From: Pseudopedobacter saltans
GTDB lineage: Bacteria > Bacteroidota > Bacteroidia > Chitinophagales > Chitinophagaceae
NCBI GenBank assembly: GCA_003241175.1
Contig: QFOI01000202.1
Location: 1 to 6,738 of the forward strand
Length of the DNA stretch: 6,738 nt
Direction: 5' to 3'
The notes beneath the pieces are model-generated. The model made no database searches, was not told the DNA's origin, and saw only the letters and a list, made by a program, of their open reading frames with translations. Below are positions 1 to 6,180 of this stretch, piece by piece (position 1 is the first letter of the stretch; each line of letters opens with the position of its first letter). The translations under genes and the position numbers were made by a program.

Positions 1-31
1 GAGGTCGCGGGTTCGAGTCCCGTCCGGTCCG
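1..31 (+). tRNA. tRNA-Asp (GTC), 3' part only
   Basis: This is the 3' portion of a tRNA cut by the left edge. Visible are the end of the variable loop, the T arm (stem GCGGG, loop TTCGAGT, stem CCCGT), the 3' acceptor strand CCGGTCC and discriminator base G31. The bases after G31 are CAG, so CCA is not encoded and would be added by the CCA-adding enzyme, as is common in Bacteroidota. The assignment to Asp rests on the close match of the variable loop and T arm to bacterial tRNA-Asp, including E. coli, and on discriminator G. The anticodon itself is outside the window. tRNA 3' ends are frequent integration sites for genomic islands, which fits the accessory genes that follow. Confidence 0.9.
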
Positions 32-44
32 CAGAAATAAACTT

Positions 45-72
45 AATCCCTTGATTTTCAAGGGATTTTTTA
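45..72 (+). terminator. Intrinsic terminator after tRNA-Asp
   Basis: A perfect 10-bp stem, AATCCCTTGA at 45-54 and TCAAGGGATT at 58-67, closes on a TTT loop and runs into a T tract ending at 71. It lies 14 bases after the tRNA and ends its transcript. Confidence 0.88.
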
Positions 73-74
73 TT

Positions 75-98
75 TTGGTCTATCAGTTGGTCTATCAA
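75..98 (+). repeat. Tandem direct repeat, 12-base unit, two copies
   Basis: The 11-mer TTGGTCTATCA occurs at 75-85 and again at 87-97, a 12-base period with G or A as the twelfth base. It begins just after the tRNA terminator. It could be a recombinase arm site left by integration next to the tRNA, or a chance duplication. No third copy was seen on the right side of the window. The repeat is seen directly; its role is unknown. Confidence 0.6.
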
Positions 99-378
99 CT
101 TCAAAATAACGTTTACAATTTTACAGAACTTAGCATCTCCTTACATGGATTGGTAGGATAAAGTTATGTATTCACATCGATTTCTAAATAGATAGGAAAA
201 AAGTAAAATTTAGTATATTTCATAGGTGCTATAAAAGAAGAATGACTGCCGGTTGTATTGGTAGGCTGTGTGTTTGGATTAGATTGATTATTTAACACAA
301 CTATGACTGACGGATAAAAATTATTTCATTTTGACCTTCTATATTTGTTGGCGTTAGTAAAGTAGCTCATATATAAGT

Positions 379-407
379 CCGGGCATGTAAGTTTAGTACA
401 TGCCCGG
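379..407. repeat. Perfect 11-bp inverted repeat (stem-loop)
   Basis: CCGGGCATGTA (379-389) and TACATGCCCGG (397-407) pair perfectly around the 7-base loop AGTTTAG. AGT (376-378) and ACT (409-411) can extend the stem across a bulged C. This is a GC-rich hairpin inside A+T-rich DNA. The following TATTTTGG is a poor T tract, so it may be a terminator on the + strand, part of a small RNA, or a protein-binding inverted repeat. Confidence 0.7.
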
Positions 408-651
408 CACTATTTTGGACTATTACATCTTGTGGTTGTTGTCCACAGATAGATATGTATTTACCTCATCTATATTCTACCACATAGGAACTAAGGGAAT
501 GCTATAACTGTAAGTTGGATACTACGCCTAGTAGATATGTCAATGCACTTGTCTTAATACTTTTCTTATTGCTCCAAACAGAAATTCTATTGTAGCGTAC
601 CACTCCGTATCGTAAAGCTTTTGTACTGTTTTTAGTTCCACTAAGCTAAGC

Positions 652-739
652 CAGTTCCCCTTGGAAAACCGACAGCTTTCGACGGCATATGCTCACTGCG
701 TTCCGCTATTCCACGTTCTGCCATTTTTCCGGTGAACTG
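652..739. repeat. Long-range imperfect inverted repeat upstream of radC-like gene
   Basis: CAGTTC (652-657) plus GGAAAA (663-668) pairs with TTTTCC (725-730) plus GAACTG (734-739), leaving an internal loop between the two 6-bp blocks and a 56-base interior. It ends 33 bases before the radC-like start codon. It may form a leader RNA structure for that gene or be a remnant of mobile DNA. Confidence 0.5.
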
Positions 740-772
740 TCTTTTGTCGCTGTTACACAAAAACAGTAGATC

Positions 773-1261
773 ATGAAAGCTTACAACACAATCCCTGCTA
801 ATGAAAATGAACCTCATTGGTCTGCATTACAAGAAGTCCAATTATCCTACCGTAACAAAATTAAAGCTTCACAAAGACCCAAAATAAACATGGCAGAAGA
901 TGCACTAGCTCTTTTTAGAACTGTCTGGAACGAAGATGAAATGGAGCTAGTGGAATCTTTCAAGATGTTTTTGATGAACAATGCCAACAGGGTATTGGGA
1001 GTGTACCACGGTTCTACAGGAGGTGCTACCGGAACAATCGTTGATATACGTATATTGCTTACGGTTGCCTTAAAAAGTAACGCATGCAAAATTATAGTTG
1101 CCCACTCACATCCAAGTGGAAACCTTACACCAAGTCCGGCTGATCTGAAGATTACGGAAAGATTGAAAGATGCCGCTAAGTTGATGGATATTACACTGTT
1201 GGATCATTTGATCCTGACAACGGAAAGTTTTTATTCATTTGCCAACGAAGGACTCTTGTGA
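773..1261 (+). CDS. RadC-like JAB/JAMM-domain protein (short mobile-element type)
   Basis: A 162-residue protein of the RadC family, which carries the JAMM metalloprotease fold. The zinc-site pattern is intact: H111-S-H113-P-S-G, then S121 and D124, with E61 as the likely upstream glutamate. The family's C-terminal signature follows (LLDHLILT at 142-149, then a YSFA-type segment). The N-terminal helix-hairpin-helix region of full-length RadC (about 220-230 residues) is absent, so this is the short form common in Bacteroidales mobile elements. Despite the old name, a direct DNA-repair role for RadC is doubtful; the substrate is unknown. The ATG at 773 is kept because residues before the domain are plausible and no other start is better supported. 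It stands alone, 166 bases before the kinase gene, and marks the region as accessory DNA. Confidence 0.93.
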   Translation: MKAYNTIPANENEPHWSALQEVQLSYRNKIKASQRPKINMAEDALALFRTVWNEDEMELVESFKMFLMNNANRVLGVYHGSTGGATGTIVDIRILLTVALKSNACKIIVAHSHPSGNLTPSPADLKITERLKDAAKLMDITLLDHLILTTESFYSFANEGLL

Positions 1262-1382
1262 GTCTTTCGTTTAAATACTGTTGAAATGTATTTTCTGATA
1301 TAATGGATAGACCTAAACCAGCGAGGGAAAGGGTTGGCGGCAATTATTAATTACCATTTATAATCGTGTTTCTCTATGCTAA

Positions 1383-1394
1383 CAATAATTATTG
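1383..1394. promoter_or_regulatory. Perfect 12-bp palindrome upstream of the kinase gene
   Basis: CAATAATTATTG is a perfect palindrome ending 33 bases before the GTG start of the HipA-like gene, in the 166-base gap after the radC-like gene. Its place fits an operator for a dimeric regulator, but no -33/-7 pair of the Bacteroides type was found with it. A chance A+T-rich palindrome is possible. Confidence 0.35.
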
Positions 1395-1427
1395 AGTATC
1401 TTAGGCTGTAGATAGATAACTAATAGC

Positions 1428-2228
1428 GTGGATACACTATATTCTATACAGACTGCCGATAAACTATTTGACACAAATGGAAGTCGTCCTATACTCATAG
1501 GGTGCAATGATGGATTTGATTATGTAACTAAGTATAGAAAGAATAGTAGTACACCTTATAGGCTTTTCTCCGAATATTTATCCATCTGCTTTCTTGATGA
1601 ATGGCATTTGCCTATTCCGAGCCCAGCAATCATTGAGGTAAAGTGGGAACACATACCGACGGATTGGTACGGGACAATAAGGAAAATATTCGTTGATATG
1701 CCCTGTTTCGGTTTAAAATATCTACCTCGTGCTGTTGAGGTCACTGACTTTACAATTCCTCAAAAGGTCAATGCCTCTGCACAATATAATTTACTCAAAA
1801 CGGCTCTATTTGATATCTGGTTGTCTAATGAAGATCGAAATGGCAACAATTACAATCTGCTTTGGGAGCCTTTTGGGAAAAAGTTCCTTTTAATAGATCA
1901 TGAGGGTATTTTCAATACCGGCACTTGGGAATATCCTATTTCGGTCCAAACAGAACAGGACTCATTGATAAGTACGGAATTATTTAAGCAAGTTTTTAAG
2001 CATTTTATCGTTTCTACGACTTTATTATCCGATTTGAAAAATGATTTTTACCTTTGCATACGCAATTGTCAAAGCCAAAAGGATAAAATTATACAAAATA
2101 TACCAAAGGAATGGCTCGTTAATAGTAGCTATATTGCTCCTAAAGTGGACGAGATTTTCCGGGATTCGTGGCTTCAATTATGTTGGAATACCTTTTGTGA
2201 ATATATAATGACGTATATTGGATCTTAA
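1428..2228 (+). CDS. HipA-like kinase family protein
   Basis: A 266-residue protein resembling the short HipA-like kinases (HipA_2 type), smaller than the roughly 440-residue HipA toxin of E. coli. The kinase landmarks are visible: a probable ATP-binding lysine in YVTKY (K35), the catalytic loop at 134-144 with D136, R137 and N141 (NEDRNGNNYNL), and the metal-binding loop LLIDHEG at 154-160 with D157 in the place of the usual DFG aspartate. HipA kinases phosphorylate protein targets such as glutamyl-tRNA synthetase; the target here is unknown. The start is GTG, since no in-frame ATG precedes the conserved N-terminal part. There is no HipB-type helix-turn-helix gene beside it. Instead a DUF3037-type gene follows after 7 bases, so the two are almost certainly co-transcribed. 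All key residues look intact, so it is probably an active kinase. Confidence 0.85.
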   Translation: MDTLYSIQTADKLFDTNGSRPILIGCNDGFDYVTKYRKNSSTPYRLFSEYLSICFLDEWHLPIPSPAIIEVKWEHIPTDWYGTIRKIFVDMPCFGLKYLPRAVEVTDFTIPQKVNASAQYNLLKTALFDIWLSNEDRNGNNYNLLWEPFGKKFLLIDHEGIFNTGTWEYPISVQTEQDSLISTELFKQVFKHFIVSTTLLSDLKNDFYLCIRNCQSQKDKIIQNIPKEWLVNSSYIAPKVDEIFRDSWLQLCWNTFCEYIMTYIGS

Positions 2229-2235
2229 TATAACC

Positions 2236-3066
2236 ATGTCCTCTCATTTTTCCATATTATCCATTGTTAGCAAACCCGAAATAGGTGAGCATATCGCTAT
2301 CGGCATCTTGTTGGTGGCAAAGGGAGATGTGTTTCTGAAAATCTCTAAGAGAAAGATGAATATTGCCAAAAAGCTAGTTGATGAGCCTGTGTTTAGTTAT
2401 ATACAAGATTGTTTGCTAGACTTACGGAAAGATGTGGGGAGCCTAAGCGGTTTAAGAGAAAATGAAAGTTTATTCAATGAACAGGTATTTGCAAGTGGGA
2501 AATATAGCTCCGGCTATCTGGAATATATGGGACGGTATAGTAATAATGTATTAGCGTTCTCAAGTCCGAAGCAGATTGATAAAGATGCAGATAATGAACT
2601 ATTGGATATCCTCTACCGTAAATACATTGATGCCAACAGCGTTGAATCTAAATCCGAAACGCAGTTATTTGGAAGGTTGAACAGGGATTTTTATCCTAGG
2701 GTTCGCAGTCATTTCAATGTGGAACAGAGAATAACTGAAAATGAGGTACCTAAACTGCTTGTACCCGTCAAGTTGGATCTTATAGGCCATAACGATAGAC
2801 CTGTGTTTGCCCAAAAGATTGACCTTGAACGACGAATGGATTATATACAAAATGATTTTGGTACCGTATCCATGATTTCCGATGTATTGGTCAATCCGCA
2901 GGGGTTTATCATTTCAGCAGAGCCTAACAAGGCAAAATACCCGGAACAACATGATGTATGGACCAGACTTCGCCAACGTAAGGTGACAGAATATGTCGAT
3001 ATTTCAGAAGTAGACAGAATCAAGGAATATGCTGAATTGCATGATGTGCAGCCTTTTTTGAAATAA
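2236..3066 (+). CDS. DUF3037-like protein, partner of the HipA-like kinase
   Basis: A 276-residue protein whose N-terminus (FSILSIVSKPEIGEHIAIGI, 5-24) follows the DUF3037 pattern of a strand, a charged turn and a G-E-x-x-x-I-G motif. The DUF3037-like part covers roughly residues 1-130. The C-terminal half (about 174-276) has alternating strands (LLVPVKLDLIG, PVFAQKID) and ends in a helical segment; I do not recognise its fold. A frame open from TTG at 2218 would overlap the kinase gene by 11 bases, but the ATG at 2236 is preferred because the conserved region begins right after it and it sits 7 bases past the kinase stop. DUF3037 genes are often found beside short HipA-like kinases, so a regulator, antitoxin or adaptor role is plausible but not shown. 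No membrane segment or signal peptide is seen. Confidence 0.78.
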   Translation: MSSHFSILSIVSKPEIGEHIAIGILLVAKGDVFLKISKRKMNIAKKLVDEPVFSYIQDCLLDLRKDVGSLSGLRENESLFNEQVFASGKYSSGYLEYMGRYSNNVLAFSSPKQIDKDADNELLDILYRKYIDANSVESKSETQLFGRLNRDFYPRVRSHFNVEQRITENEVPKLLVPVKLDLIGHNDRPVFAQKIDLERRMDYIQNDFGTVSMISDVLVNPQGFIISAEPNKAKYPEQHDVWTRLRQRKVTEYVDISEVDRIKEYAELHDVQPFLK

Positions 3067-3141
3067 AATTGTATAAATGGTAAAAACATGTGTTACAAGC
3101 TTACGTCGGTGAAGGCTGGATAAGATTGTAATATATTTATT

Positions 3142-3840
3142 ATGATTGAAAATAATGTGCAAGTCAGGCAAACTATTAATGCTCTCGAAGATATTCGGAC
3201 GGAGATTAATAGCTTTAATGGAAAAAGCCTCTTCGATTTAAGAGATGTTAGAACACATTTTCCAAACCAACTAAATAAGGTTTTAATCTGTACCTCACTG
3301 AACTTATATAATCACAACAATAACCTATGGAATAAACAGAGCTGCGATGAAATATTGTATACGCCTACAAGAGGAGATCATTATCAGATTTTGCAAGCAT
3401 ATCAAATTTCGGTTAAAAACTATTTGATTTACTCTCTTTCTTCTATTTTGGAAGCGTTTTATAGAAATATTTTGAATAAGTTAGATAATACAGAATATGT
3501 CAAGAAAAACTTTCATTTTGTAAAGACTAATATCTTTGAAAGGCTTAATTTGAATAAGGACGGGGATTCATGGAAGGGGATTTCTATTTTGAGCAATATA
3601 AGAAATACAATACATAATAATGGTGTTCATACATCTGGAGATATAGTTATTTCGAATTATCATAACAATGGGGCCCATTTCACGAAAGGAATGATACATT
3701 ACAATGCTACTTTTGAAATGCTGACATGGATTTGTCAGGATATATTTAAAAACTATCTGGAAATAATAGGAAGTCCATGTATGCAAAAGGTACCGTTAAT
3801 TGAAAGTATGTATAATGATCCATTTGATTTTGATGGGTAG
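3142..3840 (+). CDS. HEPN-like protein with R-N-x-x-H motif
   Basis: A 232-residue, mostly helical protein with no membrane segment. The clearest signal is IRNTIHNNG at 153-161, where R154-N155-T156-I157-H158 matches the R-polar-x(3-6)-H type motif of HEPN domains, at the end of a helix as expected. HEPN proteins are often metal-independent RNases used as toxins and in phage defence; many relatives with a following HNxG segment are annotated only as hypothetical. The helix at about 88-112 (QISVKNYLIYSLSSILEAFY) would be the first long helix of the pair. The spacing between R and H is three residues, at the short end of the range, so nuclease activity is not assured. The gene follows the DUF3037-like gene by 75 bases on the same strand, so it may share its transcript. 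The start ATG has an A+T-rich upstream typical of Bacteroidota. It converges on the AbiH gene. Confidence 0.72.
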   Translation: MIENNVQVRQTINALEDIRTEINSFNGKSLFDLRDVRTHFPNQLNKVLICTSLNLYNHNNNLWNKQSCDEILYTPTRGDHYQILQAYQISVKNYLIYSLSSILEAFYRNILNKLDNTEYVKKNFHFVKTNIFERLNLNKDGDSWKGISILSNIRNTIHNNGVHTSGDIVISNYHNNGAHFTKGMIHYNATFEMLTWICQDIFKNYLEIIGSPCMQKVPLIESMYNDPFDFDG

Positions 3841-3944
3841 GTAGTGCCTTCCAATGGGAGTTTCATTGTTTGTTCTAAGGACGCAACGAATTATTAATCA
3901 CCATAGGTAAACTATAGTTATTAGAGACAGCCATTCTATATATT

Positions 3945-4916
3945 TCAAAAATCTAATTTCAATTGCCTGTTACTTTCTAATAAGTCAACCAACTGTATAA
4001 ATTTCACATTTTTATGATCAATGTTAAGCCCATTTAATATTTTTAAATGTCGTTTATACTCGTCAGTATTATAAAAAGAGATAGTCCATTTTACATTGCT
4101 TTTTACACTTTGAACTATTTGAGTAAAATATGGCAAGTCAACTTGCGAAATTGAATGACCTAATACAATAACCTCTTCAATGTTCACTAACGCATTAAAA
4201 AAGTTAATGTGCTTGCTAATAATTTCATTTGTGGGTTTGAATGTCTCTTTAAAATATTGCATAAGGAGTTTCTTTCCTTCATCATATGAATAGTCATAGC
4301 TTATATTTGAGTTATACCAATCTTCCAATTGCTCTGGTTCTATATCGTCAGGATGTTCCAGTATTTTTTCTTCATATGTTTCTGGGTTAATACCATGCCC
4401 CAATACTATTTTTTTCCCTTCAAATGCTGAATTATGAATGTAAACGATATTACTTCTATCTATACTATATAGTTTTTCTAGCGTTTCAGTATAGTTAAAG
4501 GTTAAAAATGTCGCAGACCTATCTAATTCAATTTTTCTAGTATAAGAACTGCTTGCAAATTCAACCTGTCCAATAAACATTGTAAAATCATCAAAAAGGC
4601 CCTCTGTTAACCTTTCATAATATTGTTGCATCGTATCGGGGAATGCATATCTATCTTTATCTCTAAATTCCTCACTTCCGTAATCTGGTAAATAATTTGA
4701 GTTTTCAGATAAAATTTCCTCTGCATCTAAGTTCGCCAAATTTTCTTCAAACTTTGCCCATAAATCTTTATCTGAAGTAGGATAAGAGATAAACTTTTCT
4801 AAGATGTCATAAAGTTTTCTATCACTTTCTCTTAGATAAATGGAAAAGTCATAATAGCTCGTTTTTAAATAGTGATGAAGATCAAATCCATTTCCAATTA
4901 TGTAAAGTGTTTTCAC
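3945..4916 (-). CDS. AbiH family abortive infection protein
   Basis: A 323-residue protein of the AbiH family, first known from lactococcal phage abortive infection. Family landmarks appear in order: the N-terminal nucleotide-binding-like IIGNGFDLHH (6-15), LTFNYTETLE (138-147), YIHN (159-162) followed by VLGHG (171-175), and LGHSISQVDLPYF (252-264). Length and motif set indicate an intact gene. The order of a Gly-rich first strand, an FNYT-x-x-LE, an H-x-x-G-type element and a late GHS-x-x-D resembles SIR2-like NAD-binding proteins, which is inference. The start codon is GTG at 4916, needed to keep the first strand MKTLYIIGNGFD; no later methionine precedes residue 96. The gene begins about 16 bases past the T tract of a hairpin terminator (4933-4958), so its expression may depend on read-through. 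It is visibly richer in A+T than the rightward genes and converges with the HEPN-like gene, 104 bases apart. Confidence 0.93.
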   Translation of the reverse strand: MKTLYIIGNGFDLHHYLKTSYYDFSIYLRESDRKLYDILEKFISYPTSDKDLWAKFEENLANLDAEEILSENSNYLPDYGSEEFRDKDRYAFPDTMQQYYERLTEGLFDDFTMFIGQVEFASSSYTRKIELDRSATFLTFNYTETLEKLYSIDRSNIVYIHNSAFEGKKIVLGHGINPETYEEKILEHPDDIEPEQLEDWYNSNISYDYSYDEGKKLLMQYFKETFKPTNEIISKHINFFNALVNIEEVIVLGHSISQVDLPYFTQIVQSVKSNVKWTISFYNTDEYKRHLKILNGLNIDHKNVKFIQLVDLLESNRQLKLDF

Positions 4917-4932
4917 AAAACTAAATTAATAT

Positions 4933-4958
4933 AAAAAAGCGAATGTGGAACACATTCG
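4933..4958 (-). terminator. Intrinsic terminator or attenuator just before AbiH
   Basis: Read leftward, CGAATGTG and CACATTCG form a perfect 8-bp stem (4940-4958) with a 3-base loop, then C and six T. The T tract exists only for minus-strand transcripts. It ends the transcript of the double-HTH regulator and membrane-protein genes, or, because the AbiH start codon is only 16 bases further on, acts as a leader attenuator for AbiH. Confidence 0.8.
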
Positions 4959-5058
4959 GAATAATAGTGATCAAAATATTGTGCAATCATTTTCGTTTGA
5001 AAAACGGTTTATTCTCATCCAAATCTACCAAATTACCTCAATCTTCCAAGCAAAAACA

Positions 5059-5418
5059 TTACTTCTTCATATAAAGATTGAAGTTTTTATTTTTTGCCTT
5101 GAGATTTTTCTTAGACTTAAGAAAGTTGTTGTTTACCATTGTTAATAATGAGCCTGAAATGTTTTTATATTCATTGTTATAGTTATCGATACAATAATTT
5201 GATACGTCTTGGATATCTACCCAATTGTTGTTTTCGATTAATTCATTCAGATATACTTCTAATTCATTAGCATTAAAAATCTTTTTGGGTTTGTAAATCG
5301 TATTTTGTGGTTTTACCATTAAGAAGATTAATGAAGCTATTATCATTAAAATACTGATATAGGTTAAAGTTCTTGAGGTAGAATGCAAACCGTTTTTATG
5401 CATAACATAAGCTATCAC
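5059..5418 (-). CDS. Small single-pass membrane protein, unknown function
   Basis: A 119-residue protein, not recognised. It has one hydrophobic segment at about 19-35 (TYISILMIIASLIFLMV), with a basic residue on each side, and no evident signal-peptidase site, so it is probably anchored in the inner membrane. The soluble part (about 50-119) has a predicted helix ELEVYLNELIENNNW, then VDIQDVSNYCIDNY, and a basic lysine-rich tail; the pattern of helices could be a small winged-helix fold, which is speculative. The longest frame begins with GTG at 5418; an ATG at 5403 gives a 114-residue product and is an equally good start. It follows the double-HTH gene by 26 bases on the same strand, implying an operon, and precedes a terminator. 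It may be a membrane effector controlled by that regulator. Confidence 0.68.
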   Translation of the reverse strand: MIAYVMHKNGLHSTSRTLTYISILMIIASLIFLMVKPQNTIYKPKKIFNANELEVYLNELIENNNWVDIQDVSNYCIDNYNNEYKNISGSLLTMVNNNFLKSKKNLKAKNKNFNLYMKK

Positions 5419-5444
5419 CTAGAATTTTAGAGTTCGAGTATATT

Positions 5445-6008
5445 TTAAAGATTATTCTTGGGTTTTCTTTTTCTCGGAATAGTTTCATTAAATGAACCCT
5501 TACCTGGCATTGCTGCATTGTAATCAAAAAAATCTTTAACCATAATTTTTAAATTATCGGAAATTCTCACCATATTATATAAAGTAATATTATGATTTCC
5601 CTTTATGTAATTTGTGATATCTGCTGATTGAATACCTGTTAGTACGCTCAAAGTTTCTTGTGTTATATTTCTATCTCTGACAATCTGATCTAATCTTTTA
5701 CCAAATTTAACTTTTTCTTCTTGTACATATTTATCTAATGATTTTCTTCTTGGTATAGATTGTAAATTTTCTATTGATTCGTTGGGCTTCCAAAGCCAGA
5801 TAGTAGATATTTTCAGCGTATATGCTATTTTAATGATTGTTTCAAACTCAATATTGCCCTTGGCATTTTCAATTTCGCTTATTCTATTTTGCCATATTCC
5901 AACAGATTCCTTAAAAGCATTTTGCGATAAATTAAGATATTTTCTTATTTTATGCAATTGATTTCCTAGTATTATCTTATAAGTATCATATTGATTATCA
6001 ATTGCCAT
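5445..6008 (-). CDS. Transcriptional regulator with two XRE-type HTH domains
   Basis: A 187-residue protein with two consecutive Cro/C1-type helix-turn-helix domains: the first at about 14-70 (QLHKIRKYLNLSQNAFKESV, then ISEIENAKGNIEFETIIKIA), the second at about 102-160 (RLDQIVRDRNITQETLSVLT, then ITNYIKGNHNITLYNMVRIS). A short basic linker (PRRKS near 86-90) joins them, and the tail is basic (PRKRKPKNNL). Two DNA-binding domains in one chain suggest that one molecule could contact two sites or that the domains have different roles. The ATG at 6008 is well placed after an A-rich stretch. It is the first gene of the leftward cluster and is likely an autoregulator; direct repeats ATGTAATATTGG and ATGTAATATTTGG lie upstream at 6019-6030 and 6061-6073. 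Target sites are not known. Confidence 0.93.
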   Translation of the reverse strand: MAIDNQYDTYKIILGNQLHKIRKYLNLSQNAFKESVGIWQNRISEIENAKGNIEFETIIKIAYTLKISTIWLWKPNESIENLQSIPRRKSLDKYVQEEKVKFGKRLDQIVRDRNITQETLSVLTGIQSADITNYIKGNHNITLYNMVRISDNLKIMVKDFFDYNAAMPGKGSFNETIPRKRKPKNNL

Positions 6009-6018
6009 TTTTATTTTT

Positions 6019-6073
6019 ATGTAATATTGGTTAGCTTATAGGTATTATAAATTGTGTTATATGTAATATTTGG
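6019..6073. promoter_or_regulatory. Candidate operator: two direct repeats upstream of the HTH gene
   Basis: ATGTAATATTGG at 6019-6030 and ATGTAATATTTGG at 6061-6073 differ by one inserted T and start 42 bases apart, about four helical turns, so both would face the same side of the DNA. The nearer copy lies 10 bases before the start codon of the double-HTH gene. Two repeats match the two DNA-binding domains of that protein, so autoregulation is a reasonable inference. Confidence 0.5.
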
Positions 6074-6144
6074 TGTTTTTGTATTATATTTGTCTTTGAA
6101 TAATGATATATCATGAGTGAATAATAGATAAATAGTTTTTTACA

Positions 6145-6175
6145 TTTGCAAATCTTCAAAATATTGAAGCTTTTG
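6145..6175 (+). promoter_or_regulatory. Bacteroides-type promoter of the structured RNA
   Basis: TTTG at 6145-6148 and, after 19 bases, AGCTTTTG at 6168-6175 fit the Bacteroides primary sigma pattern TTTG-N19-TAnnTTTG, with the TA replaced by AG. Transcription would begin about 6-8 bases later, near 6181, exactly where the first helix of the RNA begins. A second TAnnTTTG (TACATTTG) overlaps at 6141-6148 but has no TTTG at the right distance upstream. Confidence 0.6.
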
Positions 6176-6180
6176 CTTAT

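Larger units (their letters stand above)
99..772. other. Long gene-free region between tRNA-Asp and radC-like gene
   Basis: About 670 bases with no credible coding frame on either strand. It holds a perfect hairpin at 379-407, a five-pair hairpin TGTGG/CCACA at 431-447, a large imperfect inverted repeat at 652-739 and a small CTGTT/AACAG hairpin at 750-766 just before the radC-like start. A single TATATTTG (340-347) matches the Bacteroides -7 box TAnnTTTG but lacks a well-spaced TTTG -33 box. No similarity to a tRNA, a riboswitch or an IS end was recognised. Confidence 0.6.

Noticed and set aside
439..447. TTGTCCACA, one mismatch from a DnaA box
   Set aside because: A single box with no cluster, DNA-unwinding element or replication gene; not an origin.
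847..1089. Open frame of 80 codons on the minus strand
   Set aside because: It is the antisense shadow of the radC-like gene, which has clear family motifs.
1303..1350. 15-codon frame starting ATG-GAT-AGA after the radC-like gene
   Set aside because: Very short, unrecognised, with no RBS or conserved context; likely chance.
4911..4923. TAGTTTTG on the minus strand as an AbiH promoter -7 box
   Set aside because: Its last base is the first base of the GTG start codon, so transcription would begin inside the gene.
4945..5145. 66-codon frame on the plus strand
   Set aside because: It starts inside the minus-strand terminator hairpin and runs antisense to the membrane-protein gene.
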